A DNA stretch of 64,000 nucleotides from Streptomyces pseudovenezuelae (GCF_029892565.1 NZ_JARXVH010000004.1:310001-374000); one strand, 5' to 3'. Positions 17,642 through 26,695 are shown, counted from the stretch's first letter. Numbers and translations: made by a program. The notes: generated from the letters alone by a model not told the origin.

Positions 17642-17746
17642 TCGCACGTCTTCGAGTTCAAGGACGGCAAGATCTCCCGCGAGAGCGTGTGGCTGGACGG
17701 GGCGGCGATCGCCGCCCAGCTCACCGCACCCGCGCAGGCGACCTGA
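17642..17746 (+). pseudogene. 3' remnant of a SnoaL/NTF2-like gene (tentative)
   Basis: About 34 codons read HVFEFKDGKISRESVWLDGA followed by an Ala-rich tail and a TGA at 17744-17746. This is the typical C-terminal strand of SnoaL-like (NTF2-fold) proteins. There is no start or upstream body. It faces the TetR-like remnant tail to tail, so both genes lost their 5' parts or the DNA between them. Confidence 0.5.
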
Positions 17747-17822
17747 CCCGTCATCAACTCCGGCCATTTCAAAGCGCCATTGGTCCGACCTGTGACGGAT
17801 ACGCCCATTAGTGTGCGATGTC

Positions 17823-17851
17823 TTGACCGTCCCCAGGACCCCACCTATGGT
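17823..17851 (+). promoter_or_regulatory. Sigma-70 (HrdB)-type promoter of the transporter operon
   Basis: TTGACC at 17823-17828, a 17-base spacer and TATGGT at 17846-17851 make a good vegetative promoter about 57 bp upstream of the GTG of the substrate-binding protein gene. The predicted transcription start is near 17858, at the left edge of a symmetric operator-like sequence. Confidence 0.6.
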
Positions 17852-17857
17852 CGCGCT

Positions 17858-17878
17858 GACGTCAGGACATAGGACGTC
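17858..17878. promoter_or_regulatory. Operator-like GACGTC-N9-GACGTC at the transcription start
   Basis: Two palindromic GACGTC hexamers are separated by nine bases (containing AGGACATAG), giving a 21 bp symmetric site overlapping the predicted transcription start. The position is ideal for a repressor of the uptake operon. No regulator gene is adjacent, so the binding protein is unknown. Confidence 0.45.
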
Positions 17879-17907
17879 GTATCTCCTCATCCTCGGCTGG
17901 AGGAACC

Positions 17908-19497
17908 GTGCACCGCCGGACCTTCCTGAAGCACACCGGCGCGGTGGGCGCGGCCGCTGCCCTGTCGTCGTCCCTGGCGGCCTGCGGACCGGAGTCGACC
18001 AACGACACCGGGGGCGGCGGCAAGGACCGGGCGCTGACGGCGGTGATCGGGTACGGGAACGACGGCAGCTGGGATCCCACGCAGACGGCGTCGGCATTCT
18101 CCATGGCCGCCAACAATCACATCTACGAAGGGCTCCTCGACACCGACCCGATCACCCGGACGCCCTATCCGGCGCTCGGCACCGAGATGCCGGGCGATCC
18201 GGACGCCACCTCCTGGCGGTTCGCGCTGCGCGAGGGCGCCACCTTCCACGACGGCAAGCCGGTCACCGCCGACGACGTGGTGTTCGTGTTCGACCGGATC
18301 CTCGACCCGAAGACTCAGACCCTGGCCCAGGGTTTCTTCGCGAGCTGGCTGAAGGAGGTCCGGAAGGTCGACGCGCGCACGGTCGAGCTGGTCCTCAAGT
18401 TCCCCTTCCCGGACGGGCTTTCGCGGCTCACGCTGGCCAAGGTCATGCCGAAGCACGTGTTCTCGCGGCCCGGCGGCTGGGACGACGCGATCCGGGGTCT
18501 GGCGGTCGGCTCGGGGCCGTACCGGCAGACCGCGCACCACCCGAAGGCCAACACCACCTTCGCCGCGTTCGAGGCCTACAACGGCCCGCGCCGGCCGGCC
18601 TTCCACAGGATGAACTGGCTGACGATCGTCGACGCGGCCTCCCGCGTGGCCCGGGTCTCGGGCGCGAGCGCGGGCGCGCAGGTCTCCGACAACATCCCGT
18701 ACGCCAACATCGCCCGGCTCAGGAGCGGTGGGATGACCGTCGCGGGCGGGGCCGGGATGAACAACCTGTTCCTGCTGTTCAACACCGAGCACAAGCCCTT
18801 CGACGACGTACGGGTGCGGCAGGCGCTGCACTACGCCATCGACACCGACACGATCGTCCAGGTCGCGCTGAAGGGACACGGGAAACCGTCGTCGTCGTTC
18901 CTGAACGAGGGCAACCCCGCCTACCGGCCGGCGAAGACGGTCTACGGCCACGACCCCGAGAAGGCGAAGGCGCTGCTGAAGGCCGCCGGGGTCAGCGGAC
19001 TGAAGGTCGACATCCTTGCGGTGAACCTGAGTTGGATCGTCGACTGCCTGCCGACCATCAAGGCGTCCTGGGACGCGATCGGGGTGAAGACGACCCTGTC
19101 CCCGCAGGAAACGACCGCCGTCTTCACCAAGTTGGACCAGAAGCAGGCCTACCAGGTCGTGGCCGCCGCCTCGAACCCCAACCAGTTCGGCCTCGACGCC
19201 GACCTGATCATGCACTACAACTACGGCCCCCAGAACCTCTGGATGGGCTACGCCCGCTGGGCCGACCACCCGGTCGCCAAGCGGCTGTTCAGGGACATGG
19301 ACCTGGCCACGCGGGAGTCCGACCCGGTGCGGAAGAAGACGATGATCCAGGACTACGTCGACGTCGTCGCCGAACAGGCCGTGCTCTACCCGGTCGTCCA
19401 CAACGAGTTGATGACCGCCTGGGACCCGCAGGAGCTGACCGGCATAAAGCCGCAGCCCTACCCGGGCGTCAACTTCCTTCAGGCGAAGTGGGTCTGA
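17908..19497 (+). CDS. ABC transporter substrate-binding lipoprotein (SBP_bac_5, Dpp/Opp type)
   Basis: Extracytoplasmic solute-binding protein of 529 aa. Signal peptide with RRTFL twin-Arg element and lipobox LAAC (lipidated Cys at about 26). The family-5 pattern is clear: ATSWRFALREGATFHDGKPVTADDVVF and FDDVRVRQALHYAID. The GTG start at 17908 follows GGAGGA. It is the first gene of a five-gene operon ending in an aldolase of the NanA family. In Corynebacterium glutamicum and Haemophilus ducreyi, transporters of this class carry sialic acid, which fits the adjacent aldolase and sialidase, but an oligopeptide is a possible alternative. Confidence 0.88.
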   Translation: MHRRTFLKHTGAVGAAAALSSSLAACGPESTNDTGGGGKDRALTAVIGYGNDGSWDPTQTASAFSMAANNHIYEGLLDTDPITRTPYPALGTEMPGDPDATSWRFALREGATFHDGKPVTADDVVFVFDRILDPKTQTLAQGFFASWLKEVRKVDARTVELVLKFPFPDGLSRLTLAKVMPKHVFSRPGGWDDAIRGLAVGSGPYRQTAHHPKANTTFAAFEAYNGPRRPAFHRMNWLTIVDAASRVARVSGASAGAQVSDNIPYANIARLRSGGMTVAGGAGMNNLFLLFNTEHKPFDDVRVRQALHYAIDTDTIVQVALKGHGKPSSSFLNEGNPAYRPAKTVYGHDPEKAKALLKAAGVSGLKVDILAVNLSWIVDCLPTIKASWDAIGVKTTLSPQETTAVFTKLDQKQAYQVVAAASNPNQFGLDADLIMHYNYGPQNLWMGYARWADHPVAKRLFRDMDLATRESDPVRKKTMIQDYVDVVAEQAVLYPVVHNELMTAWDPQELTGIKPQPYPGVNFLQAKWV

Positions 19498-19501
19498 CGC
19501 C

Positions 19502-20464
19502 ATGACAGCTGTCGCACGGATCCTGGTCCGCCGCATCGCCCTGCTCGTGCCGCTGATGCTCGGCATCGTCCTGTTCGTGTTCCTGGTGATGCGCTTCTCG
19601 GACGTCGACCCGGCCTCCGCGTTCTTCCAGGGCGCGAACCCCACCCCGCAGCAGCTGCACGACTTCCGCGAGCGCAGCGGCCTGCTGGACCCACTGCCGG
19701 TGCGCTACGTCGACTTCGTGGGCGACCTGCTCCACGGCGACCTCGGCACCAGCACACTGACCCGGGCGCCGGTGCTCGACCAGGTCACCACCGCCCTGCC
19801 GCTCACCCTCCAACTGACCTTCCTCGGCCTCGGCATCGCGGTCGTGCTGTCGCTGCTCGGCGGGGTGACCGCGGCGATCTACCGCGACCGGCTGCCGGAC
19901 CAGATCGTTCGCGTCGTCTCGCTGACCGGCGTCGCGGCCCCCGGCTTCCTGCTGGCGCTGCTGATGATCCAGTACCTGGCCGTGGACCGGGGCTGGTTCC
20001 CGGCCGGCGGCTACATCAACCCGGCGGACTCCGTCACCGGCTGGCTCAAGACGATGGCCCTCCCCGCGCTCGCGCTCTCGCTGCCGGTGGCGGCCCAACT
20101 CACCCGGATCGTACGGACGTCGGTGGTGGAGGAGCTGGACAAGGACTACGTCCGCACGGCGATCGGCAGCGGGCTGCCGCCGCGGGTCGTGGTCGGCCGC
20201 AACGTGCTGCGCAACGCCCTGATGAACCCGCTGACGGTGCTCGGTCTGCGGGTCGGCTATCTGCTGGGCGGCGCGGTGGTCATCGAGACGATCTTCGCGC
20301 TGCCCGGCATGGGCAAGCTGATGATCGACGCCGTGCAGAACGGCGACCCGGCCGTCGTGCAGGGCGTGGTGATCACGACCGCGATCGGCTTCGTCGTCGT
20401 GAACCTCGTCATCGACGTCCTGTATCTGCTGGTCAACCCGCGACTGAGGGATGCGGCCACATGA
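19502..20464 (+). CDS. ABC transporter permease, DppB type
   Basis: 320 aa inner-membrane subunit with six helices. The N-terminal helix (RRIALLVPLMLGIVLFVFLVMRFS) and the cytoplasmic coupling loop (EELDKDYVRTAIGSGLPPRVVV) are typical of DppB/OppB. It lies four bases after the binding-protein stop and its own stop overlaps the next gene by 4 bp (ATGA). It forms the transmembrane channel with the DppC-like half of the next protein. Confidence 0.9.
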   Translation: MTAVARILVRRIALLVPLMLGIVLFVFLVMRFSDVDPASAFFQGANPTPQQLHDFRERSGLLDPLPVRYVDFVGDLLHGDLGTSTLTRAPVLDQVTTALPLTLQLTFLGLGIAVVLSLLGGVTAAIYRDRLPDQIVRVVSLTGVAAPGFLLALLMIQYLAVDRGWFPAGGYINPADSVTGWLKTMALPALALSLPVAAQLTRIVRTSVVEELDKDYVRTAIGSGLPPRVVVGRNVLRNALMNPLTVLGLRVGYLLGGAVVIETIFALPGMGKLMIDAVQNGDPAVVQGVVITTAIGFVVVNLVIDVLYLLVNPRLRDAAT

Positions 20465-22449
20465 ACACCCCGTTCACGCGCAAGGGCCTCGCCGACGCGC
20501 TCTCCCGGCCCGGCGTCCGCCTGCGCGGCTGGCGTCGGCTGCCGCTCCTGTCGAAGGTCGCCGTCTGTTTCCTGGCGGTCGTCCTGCTGGTGGCACTGCT
20601 CGCGCCCCTGCTCGCGCCCGACGACCCGCTCGCCCAGCAGGCGCCGGTCGACGGCACCGGACACCCGTCCGCCGCGCACTGGCTGGGCCAGGACAGCCTG
20701 GGCCGGGACCTGCTGAGCCGCCTGATGTACGGGGCCCGCTGGTCGCTGGCGATCGGCCTGGGCGCCACCGCGCTCGCCCTCGTGGTGGGCGCCGTGCTCG
20801 GCGCGGTCGCGGCCACCTCGCGGCGGGGCGTCGACGAGACGCTGATGCGCTGTCTGGACGTGGTGATGGCGTTCCCCGGCATCGCGCTCGCGGCCGTCCT
20901 GGTGGCCGTGTTCGGCGGCGGCATCACCGTGCTGATCTGCGCGATCGCGTTCCTGTTCACCCCGCCGGTGGCACGGGTCGTACGAGCCAACGTCCTCGAC
21001 CAGTACGGCGAGGACTACGTGACCGCGGAACGGGTGATCGGCGCGCGGACCCCGCACATCGTGCTGCGGCACGTGGCGGTCAACTGCGCAGCCCCCGTCC
21101 TGGTGTTCTGCACGGTCCAGGTCGCCGAGGCGATCGTCTTCGAGGCGTCGCTGTCCTTCATCGGCGCCGGCGTCCGGCCCCCGGACCCGTCCTGGGGCAG
21201 TGTCATCGCGGACGGCAAGAACATGGTGCTGACCGGCGGTTGGTGGGCCACGGTCTTCCCCGGGCTGCTGATGCTGGTGACCGTCCTGTCGCTGAACGTC
21301 CTGTCCGAGGGCGTGTCCGACGCCTGGGCGGCCCCCTCCGCGCGCGAGGTGACGACACGCGACCCGGACGAGGCCAAGGACCGGCTGGAGACCCCGGAGC
21401 CCGGCACCGGCGAGGTGCTCCCGCTGCCCGGTCTGACCGCGGCGGCCCAACGCCTGCGCTCCCGCGCCCGGCCGCTCCCCCAGGGCCAGTTGCCGATACT
21501 GGCCGTCGAGAACCTCGCCATCGGCTTCGAGGGCCGGCACAACGGCGTGGACATCGTCGACGGCATCAGCTTCGAGGTGCAACCCGGCGAAGTCCTGGGC
21601 CTGGTCGGCGAGTCGGGCTGCGGGAAGTCGCTCACCGCGCTCACCATCATGGGCCTGGAGCCCAAGGGCGCCCGCGTCCGCGGCCAAGTCCGCTTCGAGC
21701 AGCGGGACTTGCTGGCCGAACCGATGCGGGTGCGCCGCCGGCTGCTCGGCCACGAGATGGCGATGATCTACCAGGACGCCCTCTCCTCCCTCAACCCGGC
21801 GATGACGATCCGCGCCCAGCTCAAGCAGGTCGTGCGCCGGGGCGGCCACCGCAGCCCCGCCGAACTCCTCGGCCTGGTCGGCCTCGACCCCGACCGCACC
21901 CTGCGCAGCTACCCGCACGAACTCTCCGGCGGCCAGCGCCAGCGCGTCCTGATCGCCATGGCGCTGTCCCGCGACCCGAAGCTGATCGTCGCCGACGAGC
22001 CGACCACCGCGCTCGACGTCACCGTGCAGGCGCAGGTGATGCAGCTTCTGCTGCGCCTGCGCGAGGAGTTGGGCTTCGCGCTGGTCCTCGTCTCGCACGA
22101 CCTGGCGCTGATCGCGGACGTCACCGACCGGGTGGTGGTGATGTACGGCGGCCAGATCGTGGAGACGGGCGTGACCGCCGACCTGGTCGAGGCGCCGGCC
22201 CACCACTACACACGCGGCCTGCTCGGCAGCGTGCTCTCGCTGGAGTCGGCGGCCGAGCGGCTGACGCAGATCAAGGGCGTCGTCCCCTCCCCCGCCGACT
22301 TCCCGGCCGGCTGCCGCTTCGCCGACCGCTGCCCCCTGGCGAGCGACCTGTGCCGCACCACCCGCCCCGACCTGCTGGGCCCACCGACCCACACGGCGGC
22401 CTGCCACCACCCGGCGACCGAACCGGCGACCACGGAGGCCGTGACGTGA
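20461..22449 (+). CDS. Fused ABC permease (DppC type) and ATPase (DppD type)
   Basis: 662 aa two-domain protein. Residues 1 to about 300 form a DppC-like permease with the [20 protein letters not shown] signature and the EAA loop ([12 protein letters not shown]). A linker of about 45 aa leads to an ATPase with Walker A GESGCGKS, signature LSGGQRQR and Walker B LIVADEP. It ends in the oligo_HPY Cys motif ([14 protein letters not shown]). Such permease-ATPase fusions occur in actinobacterial Dpp systems, including the C. glutamicum sialic-acid transporter as I recall it. One polypeptide fixes the stoichiometry of one channel half and one motor. Confidence 0.92.
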   Translation: MNTPFTRKGLADALSRPGVRLRGWRRLPLLSKVAVCFLAVVLLVALLAPLLAPDDPLAQQAPVDGTGHPSAAHWLGQDSLGRDLLSRLMYGARWSLAIGLGATALALVVGAVLGAVAATSRRGVDETLMRCLDVVMAFPGIALAAVLVAVFGGGITVLICAIAFLFTPPVARVVRANVLDQYGEDYVTAERVIGARTPHIVLRHVAVNCAAPVLVFCTVQVAEAIVFEASLSFIGAGVRPPDPSWGSVIADGKNMVLTGGWWATVFPGLLMLVTVLSLNVLSEGVSDAWAAPSAREVTTRDPDEAKDRLETPEPGTGEVLPLPGLTAAAQRLRSRARPLPQGQLPILAVENLAIGFEGRHNGVDIVDGISFEVQPGEVLGLVGESGCGKSLTALTIMGLEPKGARVRGQVRFEQRDLLAEPMRVRRRLLGHEMAMIYQDALSSLNPAMTIRAQLKQVVRRGGHRSPAELLGLVGLDPDRTLRSYPHELSGGQRQRVLIAMALSRDPKLIVADEPTTALDVTVQAQVMQLLLRLREELGFALVLVSHDLALIADVTDRVVVMYGGQIVETGVTADLVEAPAHHYTRGLLGSVLSLESAAERLTQIKGVVPSPADFPAGCRFADRCPLASDLCRTTRPDLLGPPTHTAACHHPATEPATTEAVT

Positions 22450-23465
22450 ACGCGATCGTCGAACTGTCCGACGCCCATGTGGTGCACAAGGCCCGCAGCG
22501 GTGGCCTGTTCAGCCGGGATCGGGTGTACGCCCTGACCGGCGCCGATCTCGTCGTCGCGCCCGGTGAGACGGTCGGTGTGGTCGGCGAGTCCGGGTGCGG
22601 CAAGTCGACGCTGGCGAAGGTGCTGGTGGGTGTGGAGCGGCCGACGTCCGGCTCGGTGGCCTTCCGGGGGCGGGACCTGTGGTCGATGCCGGACGGCGAG
22701 CGCCGGAAGGCGATCGGGTCCGGCGCCGGCATGATCTTCCAGGACCCCTCGACCGCCCTGAACCGCCGGCTGCCGATCCGGCAGATCCTGCGCGACCCGC
22801 TGGACGTGCACGAACGCGGCACGAAGCCCCAACGCGAGGAGCGCGTACGGGAGTTGATGGCCCTGGTCGGGCTGCCGCGTGCCCTCGCCGACGCGCTGCC
22901 CGGCCAGCTCTCCGGCGGCCAGCGCCAACGCGTCGCGATCGCCCGGGCGTTGGCCCTGGACCCGGACCTGGTGGTGGCCGACGAACCGACCAGCGCCCTG
23001 GACGTCTCGGTCCGCGCCCAGATCCTCAACCTCCTGCTCGACCTGCGCGAACGCCTGGGCCTGGCCCTGGTGTTCGTCTCACACGACATCCAGACGGTAC
23101 GGCGGATGAGCGACCGCGTGATCACCATGTACCTCGGCCGGATCGTCGAGGAGGCCCCGGCCGCCGACGTCACCGACCGCGCCCGGCACCCGTACACCCG
23201 TGCGCTCTTCTCGGCCACGCCCGGACTGCTCGACCCGGTCGACCCGATCCCGCTGACCGGCCCGGTCCCGTCGGCCACCCGGCCGCCGAGCGGCTGCCCC
23301 TTCCGCACCCGGTGCTGGAAGGCGGACGAGGAGTGCGTGTCCAATATGCCGGAATTCTCGGCCGCGTCGGAGGCCGGTCACCGCTATCGCTGCCACCATC
23401 CTGTGGAGGAGGACCAGTCGACCCGCGACCTCGTGCGACAGAACCACCCCAGGGAGCCATCATGA
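22446..23465 (+). CDS. ABC transporter ATP-binding protein, DppF type
   Basis: 339 aa. Walker [10 protein letters not shown], signature [21 protein letters not shown], Walker B VVADEPTSALDVS and a C-terminal Cys cluster (CPFRTRCWKADEEC). The start is the GTG at 22446 in a GTGA overlap. This is the second ATPase of the transporter; the first is fused to the permease upstream. Its stop again overlaps the aldolase start (ATGA), which makes the aldolase part of the same transcript. Confidence 0.9.
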   Translation: MNAIVELSDAHVVHKARSGGLFSRDRVYALTGADLVVAPGETVGVVGESGCGKSTLAKVLVGVERPTSGSVAFRGRDLWSMPDGERRKAIGSGAGMIFQDPSTALNRRLPIRQILRDPLDVHERGTKPQREERVRELMALVGLPRALADALPGQLSGGQRQRVAIARALALDPDLVVADEPTSALDVSVRAQILNLLLDLRERLGLALVFVSHDIQTVRRMSDRVITMYLGRIVEEAPAADVTDRARHPYTRALFSATPGLLDPVDPIPLTGPVPSATRPPSGCPFRTRCWKADEECVSNMPEFSAASEAGHRYRCHHPVEEDQSTRDLVRQNHPREPS

Positions 23466-24388
23466 CCTTCCCCGCCCCGCTCACCGGTGTCGTCCCGCCC
23501 GTCTGCACCCCCCTGACACCGGAGGGCGAGGTGGACGTCCCCTCCCTGCTCAGGCTGGTCGACCATCTGCTCGGCGGCGGGGTGGACGCGCTCTTCGTGC
23601 TCGGGTCCTCGTCGGAGGCGGCCTACCTCACCGACCGGCAACGCAGACAGGTCGTCGAGTCGGTGGTGGGCCACGTGGGCGGGCAGCACCCGGTCCTCGC
23701 GGGCGTCATCGACATGACGACCCCGAGGGTCCTGGACCACGTCGAGTCCGTCACGGCGGCGGGCGCGGACGCCGTGGTCGTGACGGCGCCGTACTACACG
23801 CGCACCCACCCCGCCGAGATCGCCCGCCACTTCCGGCTGATCGCCGCCGCGAGTCCGGTTCCGGTCGTCGCCTACGACATCCCGGTCGCCGTCCACACCA
23901 AGCTGCCCGCCGAGCTGGTCCTGGAGCTGGCCGCCGACGGCACACTGGCCGGGCTCAAGGACTCCAGCGGCGACCTGGCCGGCTTCCGCGAGGTCGTCAC
24001 CGGCGCCCGCGCGCTGTCCGGCTTCAGCGTGCTGACCGGCTCCGAGCTGCTCGTCGACGCGGCCCTCGCACTCGGCGCGCACGGCGCGGTGCCCGGCCTC
24101 GCCAACGTCGACCCGCACGGCTACGTCCGTCTCGACCGGTCCTGCCGGGCCCGCGACTGGGACCGCGCCCGCGTCGAACAGGACCGCCTGTGCGCCCTGT
24201 TCCACCTGGTCGGCGCCGGCGACCCGGCCCGGATGGGCGGCAGCTCCTCGGCCCTCGGCGCCTTCAAGGCGGCGCTGCACCTGCGCGGCATCATCGACTG
24301 CCCGGCGACGGCGGAACCCCAGGTGCCGCTGTCACCGGAGGAGGTACGCCGGGTGGGCAAGTTCCTGGCGGCGGCCGGTCTCCTCTAG
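23462..24388 (+). CDS. DapA/NanA-family aldolase, probable N-acetylneuraminate lyase
   Basis: 308 aa class I (Schiff-base) aldolase. Catalytic Tyr138 in VVAYDIP and Lys166 in GLKDSSGDL are in place. The carboxylate-binding loop reads GSSSE rather than the common GTTGE/GSTGE, so substrate preference is uncertain. As the last gene of a sialic-acid-type uptake operon, convergent with a sialidase five bases away, the best reading is cleavage of N-acetylneuraminate to N-acetylmannosamine and pyruvate. Other keto-acid aldolase activities of the family remain possible. Downstream nanK/nanE genes are not present here. Confidence 0.78.
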   Translation: MTFPAPLTGVVPPVCTPLTPEGEVDVPSLLRLVDHLLGGGVDALFVLGSSSEAAYLTDRQRRQVVESVVGHVGGQHPVLAGVIDMTTPRVLDHVESVTAAGADAVVVTAPYYTRTHPAEIARHFRLIAAASPVPVVAYDIPVAVHTKLPAELVLELAADGTLAGLKDSSGDLAGFREVVTGARALSGFSVLTGSELLVDAALALGAHGAVPGLANVDPHGYVRLDRSCRARDWDRARVEQDRLCALFHLVGAGDPARMGGSSSALGAFKAALHLRGIIDCPATAEPQVPLSPEEVRRVGKFLAAAGLL

Positions 24389-24393
24389 GGCAC

Positions 24394-25575
24394 TCAGAGG
24401 CTGTCGGTCGGCAGCCGGCGGAACTCGATCGTCTCGTACGTACCCGCCACACCCGTCTCGTACAGCAGCCCGACCGTCTCCCAGCCGATCCGCACCAGGT
24501 CGGAGTAGGCCGCCCGCTGCGTCGACAGGGTCAGTGCCTTGGTGAAGGTCGCGCCGCCGTCCGTGCTGCGCCAGATCGCCATCGCCTGGCGGGCGGTGGG
24601 CACGGACGGTCCTGAGAACAGCAACGGGGCGCCCGGCTCGGGGAGTTGGAGCACGCTGCCCTGGACGGCCGGTACGTCGCTCAGGGTGGCCTGCTGGCGG
24701 TAGGGGCGGTCGAGGGTCTGGCCGCCGTCGGAGGAGTAGCTGTCCAGCCGGTTGCCCTTGCTGGTGCCGCCCTCGTCGCGGGAGCTGAAGTAGAGCCGCC
24801 CGTCCGGGAGTTCGGTGACGCTGGTCTCGTTGGCGTTGTCGTAGCCCTCGTACGAGGAGTCGACGAAGCCGATGTGCCAGGTGATGCCGCCGTCGTCGCT
24901 GTAGATCGCATGGCCGCCGTAGTACTTGCGCTCCTGGCCGGTGTCCTTGGAGCCCTCGGGCGGGGCGGCGGAGTGGTTGGCGGGGACGACAAGGCGGCCG
25001 GCGTGCGGGCCGCTGGTGAGGGCGACGGCGTGGCCGGGTCCGGTGGCGTACCAGCGCCAGTTCGGCTCCTTGACCTGGGCCGTGATGTCGACCGGCGCGG
25101 AGAAGTTGCGGCCGTCGTCCCAGCTGCGCTGTACGAACACCCGGCGGCTCTGCTCGGGTGTCACCTCGCCCCGCATGATCTGCGGCTCGGTGACGACACC
25201 GCTGTTGTAGGACGTCACCAGGACGACGGCGCCGGTGAGCGGGTCGAGCACCGGCGCCGGGTTGCCGCGGGTGTTCCCGTCCCCCTCGGTGACCACCTGC
25301 AGCGGGCCCCAGGTGCAGCCGCCGTCGGCGGAGCGCTTGAGCACGACGTCGATGTTGCCGGTGTCGGACGCGCCGGTGCGCCGTCCCTCGGCGAAGGCGA
25401 GGACCGTGCCCCGGCGGGTGGTGACCGTCGCCGGGATCCGGTACGTGTCGTAGCCGCCCTGGCCCGAGACGTACGGGACGGAGGACGTGCAGCCGGCGGC
25501 GGAGGCGTGCGGGGTCGCGGTGAGGGGGGCCGCGAGGACCGCGGCGACGACAAGGGTGCGGCTCAGGATGGTCAT
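24394..25575 (-). CDS. Secreted exo-alpha-sialidase (GH33, BNR-repeat)
   Basis: 393 aa exported six-bladed propeller hydrolase that releases terminal sialic acids. Signal peptide about 1-27. The YRIP motif at 45-48 supplies the first Arg of the triad that binds the carboxylate. At least four Asp-box/BNR motifs are seen (SADGGCTW, SWDDGRNF, SDDGGITW, STDGGATF), and the Tyr/Glu nucleophile pair can be placed in the C-terminal blades. RBS GGGAG is 5 bases from the ATG at 25575. Only 11 bases separate the start codon from a MITE-like element, so its promoter must lie inside or beyond that element. Confidence 0.9.
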   Translation of the reverse strand: MTILSRTLVVAAVLAAPLTATPHASAAGCTSSVPYVSGQGGYDTYRIPATVTTRRGTVLAFAEGRRTGASDTGNIDVVLKRSADGGCTWGPLQVVTEGDGNTRGNPAPVLDPLTGAVVLVTSYNSGVVTEPQIMRGEVTPEQSRRVFVQRSWDDGRNFSAPVDITAQVKEPNWRWYATGPGHAVALTSGPHAGRLVVPANHSAAPPEGSKDTGQERKYYGGHAIYSDDGGITWHIGFVDSSYEGYDNANETSVTELPDGRLYFSSRDEGGTSKGNRLDSYSSDGGQTLDRPYRQQATLSDVPAVQGSVLQLPEPGAPLLFSGPSVPTARQAMAIWRSTDGGATFTKALTLSTQRAAYSDLVRIGWETVGLLYETGVAGTYETIEFRRLPTDSL

Positions 25576-25586
25576 CGATCTCCCTA

Positions 25587-25770
25587 GGGCCTGTCGTTCG
25601 GATCAGCTCGGCGTCGCGGGCCCTGGCACGCACATCTGCCGAGTTGTCGTCAGTCGCCGACGCTCCGCGTCGACTCCCTCCTCCGCCTTGCAGCTGCACG
25701 CACCAGACCCCGCTCGGGTCGGCCCGGACGCACCGTTCCTCACAGCCGGGCTGATCCGAACGACAGACCC
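25587..25770. mobile_element. MITE-like non-autonomous element with 21 bp terminal inverted repeats
   Basis: The left end begins GGGCCTGTCGTTCGGATCAG (25587 on) and the right end finishes with its inverse, ...CCGAACGACAGACCC, at 25770; 20 of 21 positions match. The 184 bp inside has no ORF of note. The same termini and core phrases (GTCGTCAGTCGCCGACGCTC) recur between genes of many Streptomyces genomes, from memory. I see no certain target-site duplication. It sits directly in front of the sialidase gene. Confidence 0.72.
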
Positions 25771-25999
25771 TGGCGGGCTGTCCGACTCTGACCTTCCGTC
25801 ACATGCTCCCCGGTGTCGGCGATCCCGACCCGCAGGGCACGATCACCGGCCGGGCCGATCGCGGGTCCCTAGCCTGCCCAGGATCCGGCTGACGGGCGTC
25901 GCGAAGACCGTACGAATGGCGTGGGACAGTTCGGCCGGACGGGTGCCCTCGACAGGGAATCCGGCGTCGCCGGTGTGCTGCAGTGCCCTCCGACGAGTG
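25771..25999. other. Non-coding stretch with no recognised element
   Basis: About 229 bp between the MITE-like element and the stop of the TerB-like gene. I find no coding frame with Streptomyces-like codon bias, no hairpin of note and no promoter that I trust. It may hold the original sialidase promoter displaced by the insertion. Confidence 0.5.
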
Positions 26000-26695
26000 T
26001 CAGGACGGCGTGCGCGCCGACTCCAGCAGACGGGTCACGTCGTCCGCGCAGATCGTCAGGGCCGCGCCCACCGTCGTGAGGACCTCGCGCTCGGCCGGCG
26101 TGTAGGGGCCGTCCGCGAGGGCGATGCGGGCACCCTGCAGCAGGATCGATTCGCGGCCCACCGGAGCGAGGTGCGCGGCGAGCGGGTCGAGGGCCTCGTG
26201 CAGCTCTATGGCGAGTCCGGCGCCGCAGGGCTGGCCGTAGACCCGGCCGGTGTCGGCGGCCAGCGCCTCCACGAGCGCGTTCAGCTGCTCCTGTGTGCAG
26301 TCGTCGAAGCCGGCCGCGCGGACCGTGCCCGCGGCGGCCTCCAGGGCCGTACGGGAGCAGCTGCCGCTCGCGGCGAGGACCGCCAGGGCGACGGTGTGCA
26401 CGGCGTCGCGGAGCATCGCGGAGAAGCGGGTGGTGGTCGGATGGTCGAGGGAGTCCGTGCCGAAGTGACGGCGGCAGGCGGCGCACTCGACGACCGGTCC
26501 GGTCTCGCCGCGCGGCAGCACCGGCACACCCAGCAGGGTGAAGCGGCGGCGGCCGGTCAGCCGCTGGTAGTTGCGGTCGCCTCCGCAGCCGGGGCAGAAG
26601 AACTCGCCGTCGCCGACCGGTGTCCATGCGGTGCGCGTGCCCAGGATTCGGGCAAGCCAGGAAGCACGGCCGTCTGGTCCCCGTACTGGCAGCAC
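26000..26695 (-). CDS. TerB-like (tellurite-resistance family) protein with N-terminal zinc ribbon
   Basis: 231 aa. Residues about 30-85 form a zinc ribbon (FFCPGCGGDRNYQ ... VVECAACRRHFG). The remainder is an all-helical TerB-like domain ending LLQGARIALADGPYTPAEREVLTTVGAALT. TerB domains are linked to metal or stress-responsive membrane complexes, but in Streptomyces these stand-alone proteins have no proven role. The GTG at 26695 is preferred over the ORF start at 26752 because GGAGG lies eight bases upstream of it. It is a monocistronic gene between the sialidase and leuA. Confidence 0.75.
   Translation of the reverse strand: MLPVRGPDGRASWLARILGTRTAWTPVGDGEFFCPGCGGDRNYQRLTGRRRFTLLGVPVLPRGETGPVVECAACRRHFGTDSLDHPTTTRFSAMLRDAVHTVALAVLAASGSCSRTALEAAAGTVRAAGFDDCTQEQLNALVEALAADTGRVYGQPCGAGLAIELHEALDPLAAHLAPVGRESILLQGARIALADGPYTPAEREVLTTVGAALTICADDVTRLLESARTPS

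Noticed and set aside
17887..19644. A 585-codon minus-strand ORF opposite the substrate-binding protein
   Set aside because: Antisense artefact of high GC; the plus-strand product has clear family motifs and a ribosome binding site, the minus-strand one has neither.
20257..22410. A 717-codon minus-strand ORF opposite the permease-ATPase fusion
   Set aside because: Antisense artefact; no motif and no start signal, while Walker motifs are intact on the plus strand.
20461..22449. Permease-ATPase fusion considered as a frameshift or missing-stop error
   Set aside because: The linker is smooth, both domains are complete, and such fusions are known in actinobacterial Dpp-type systems.
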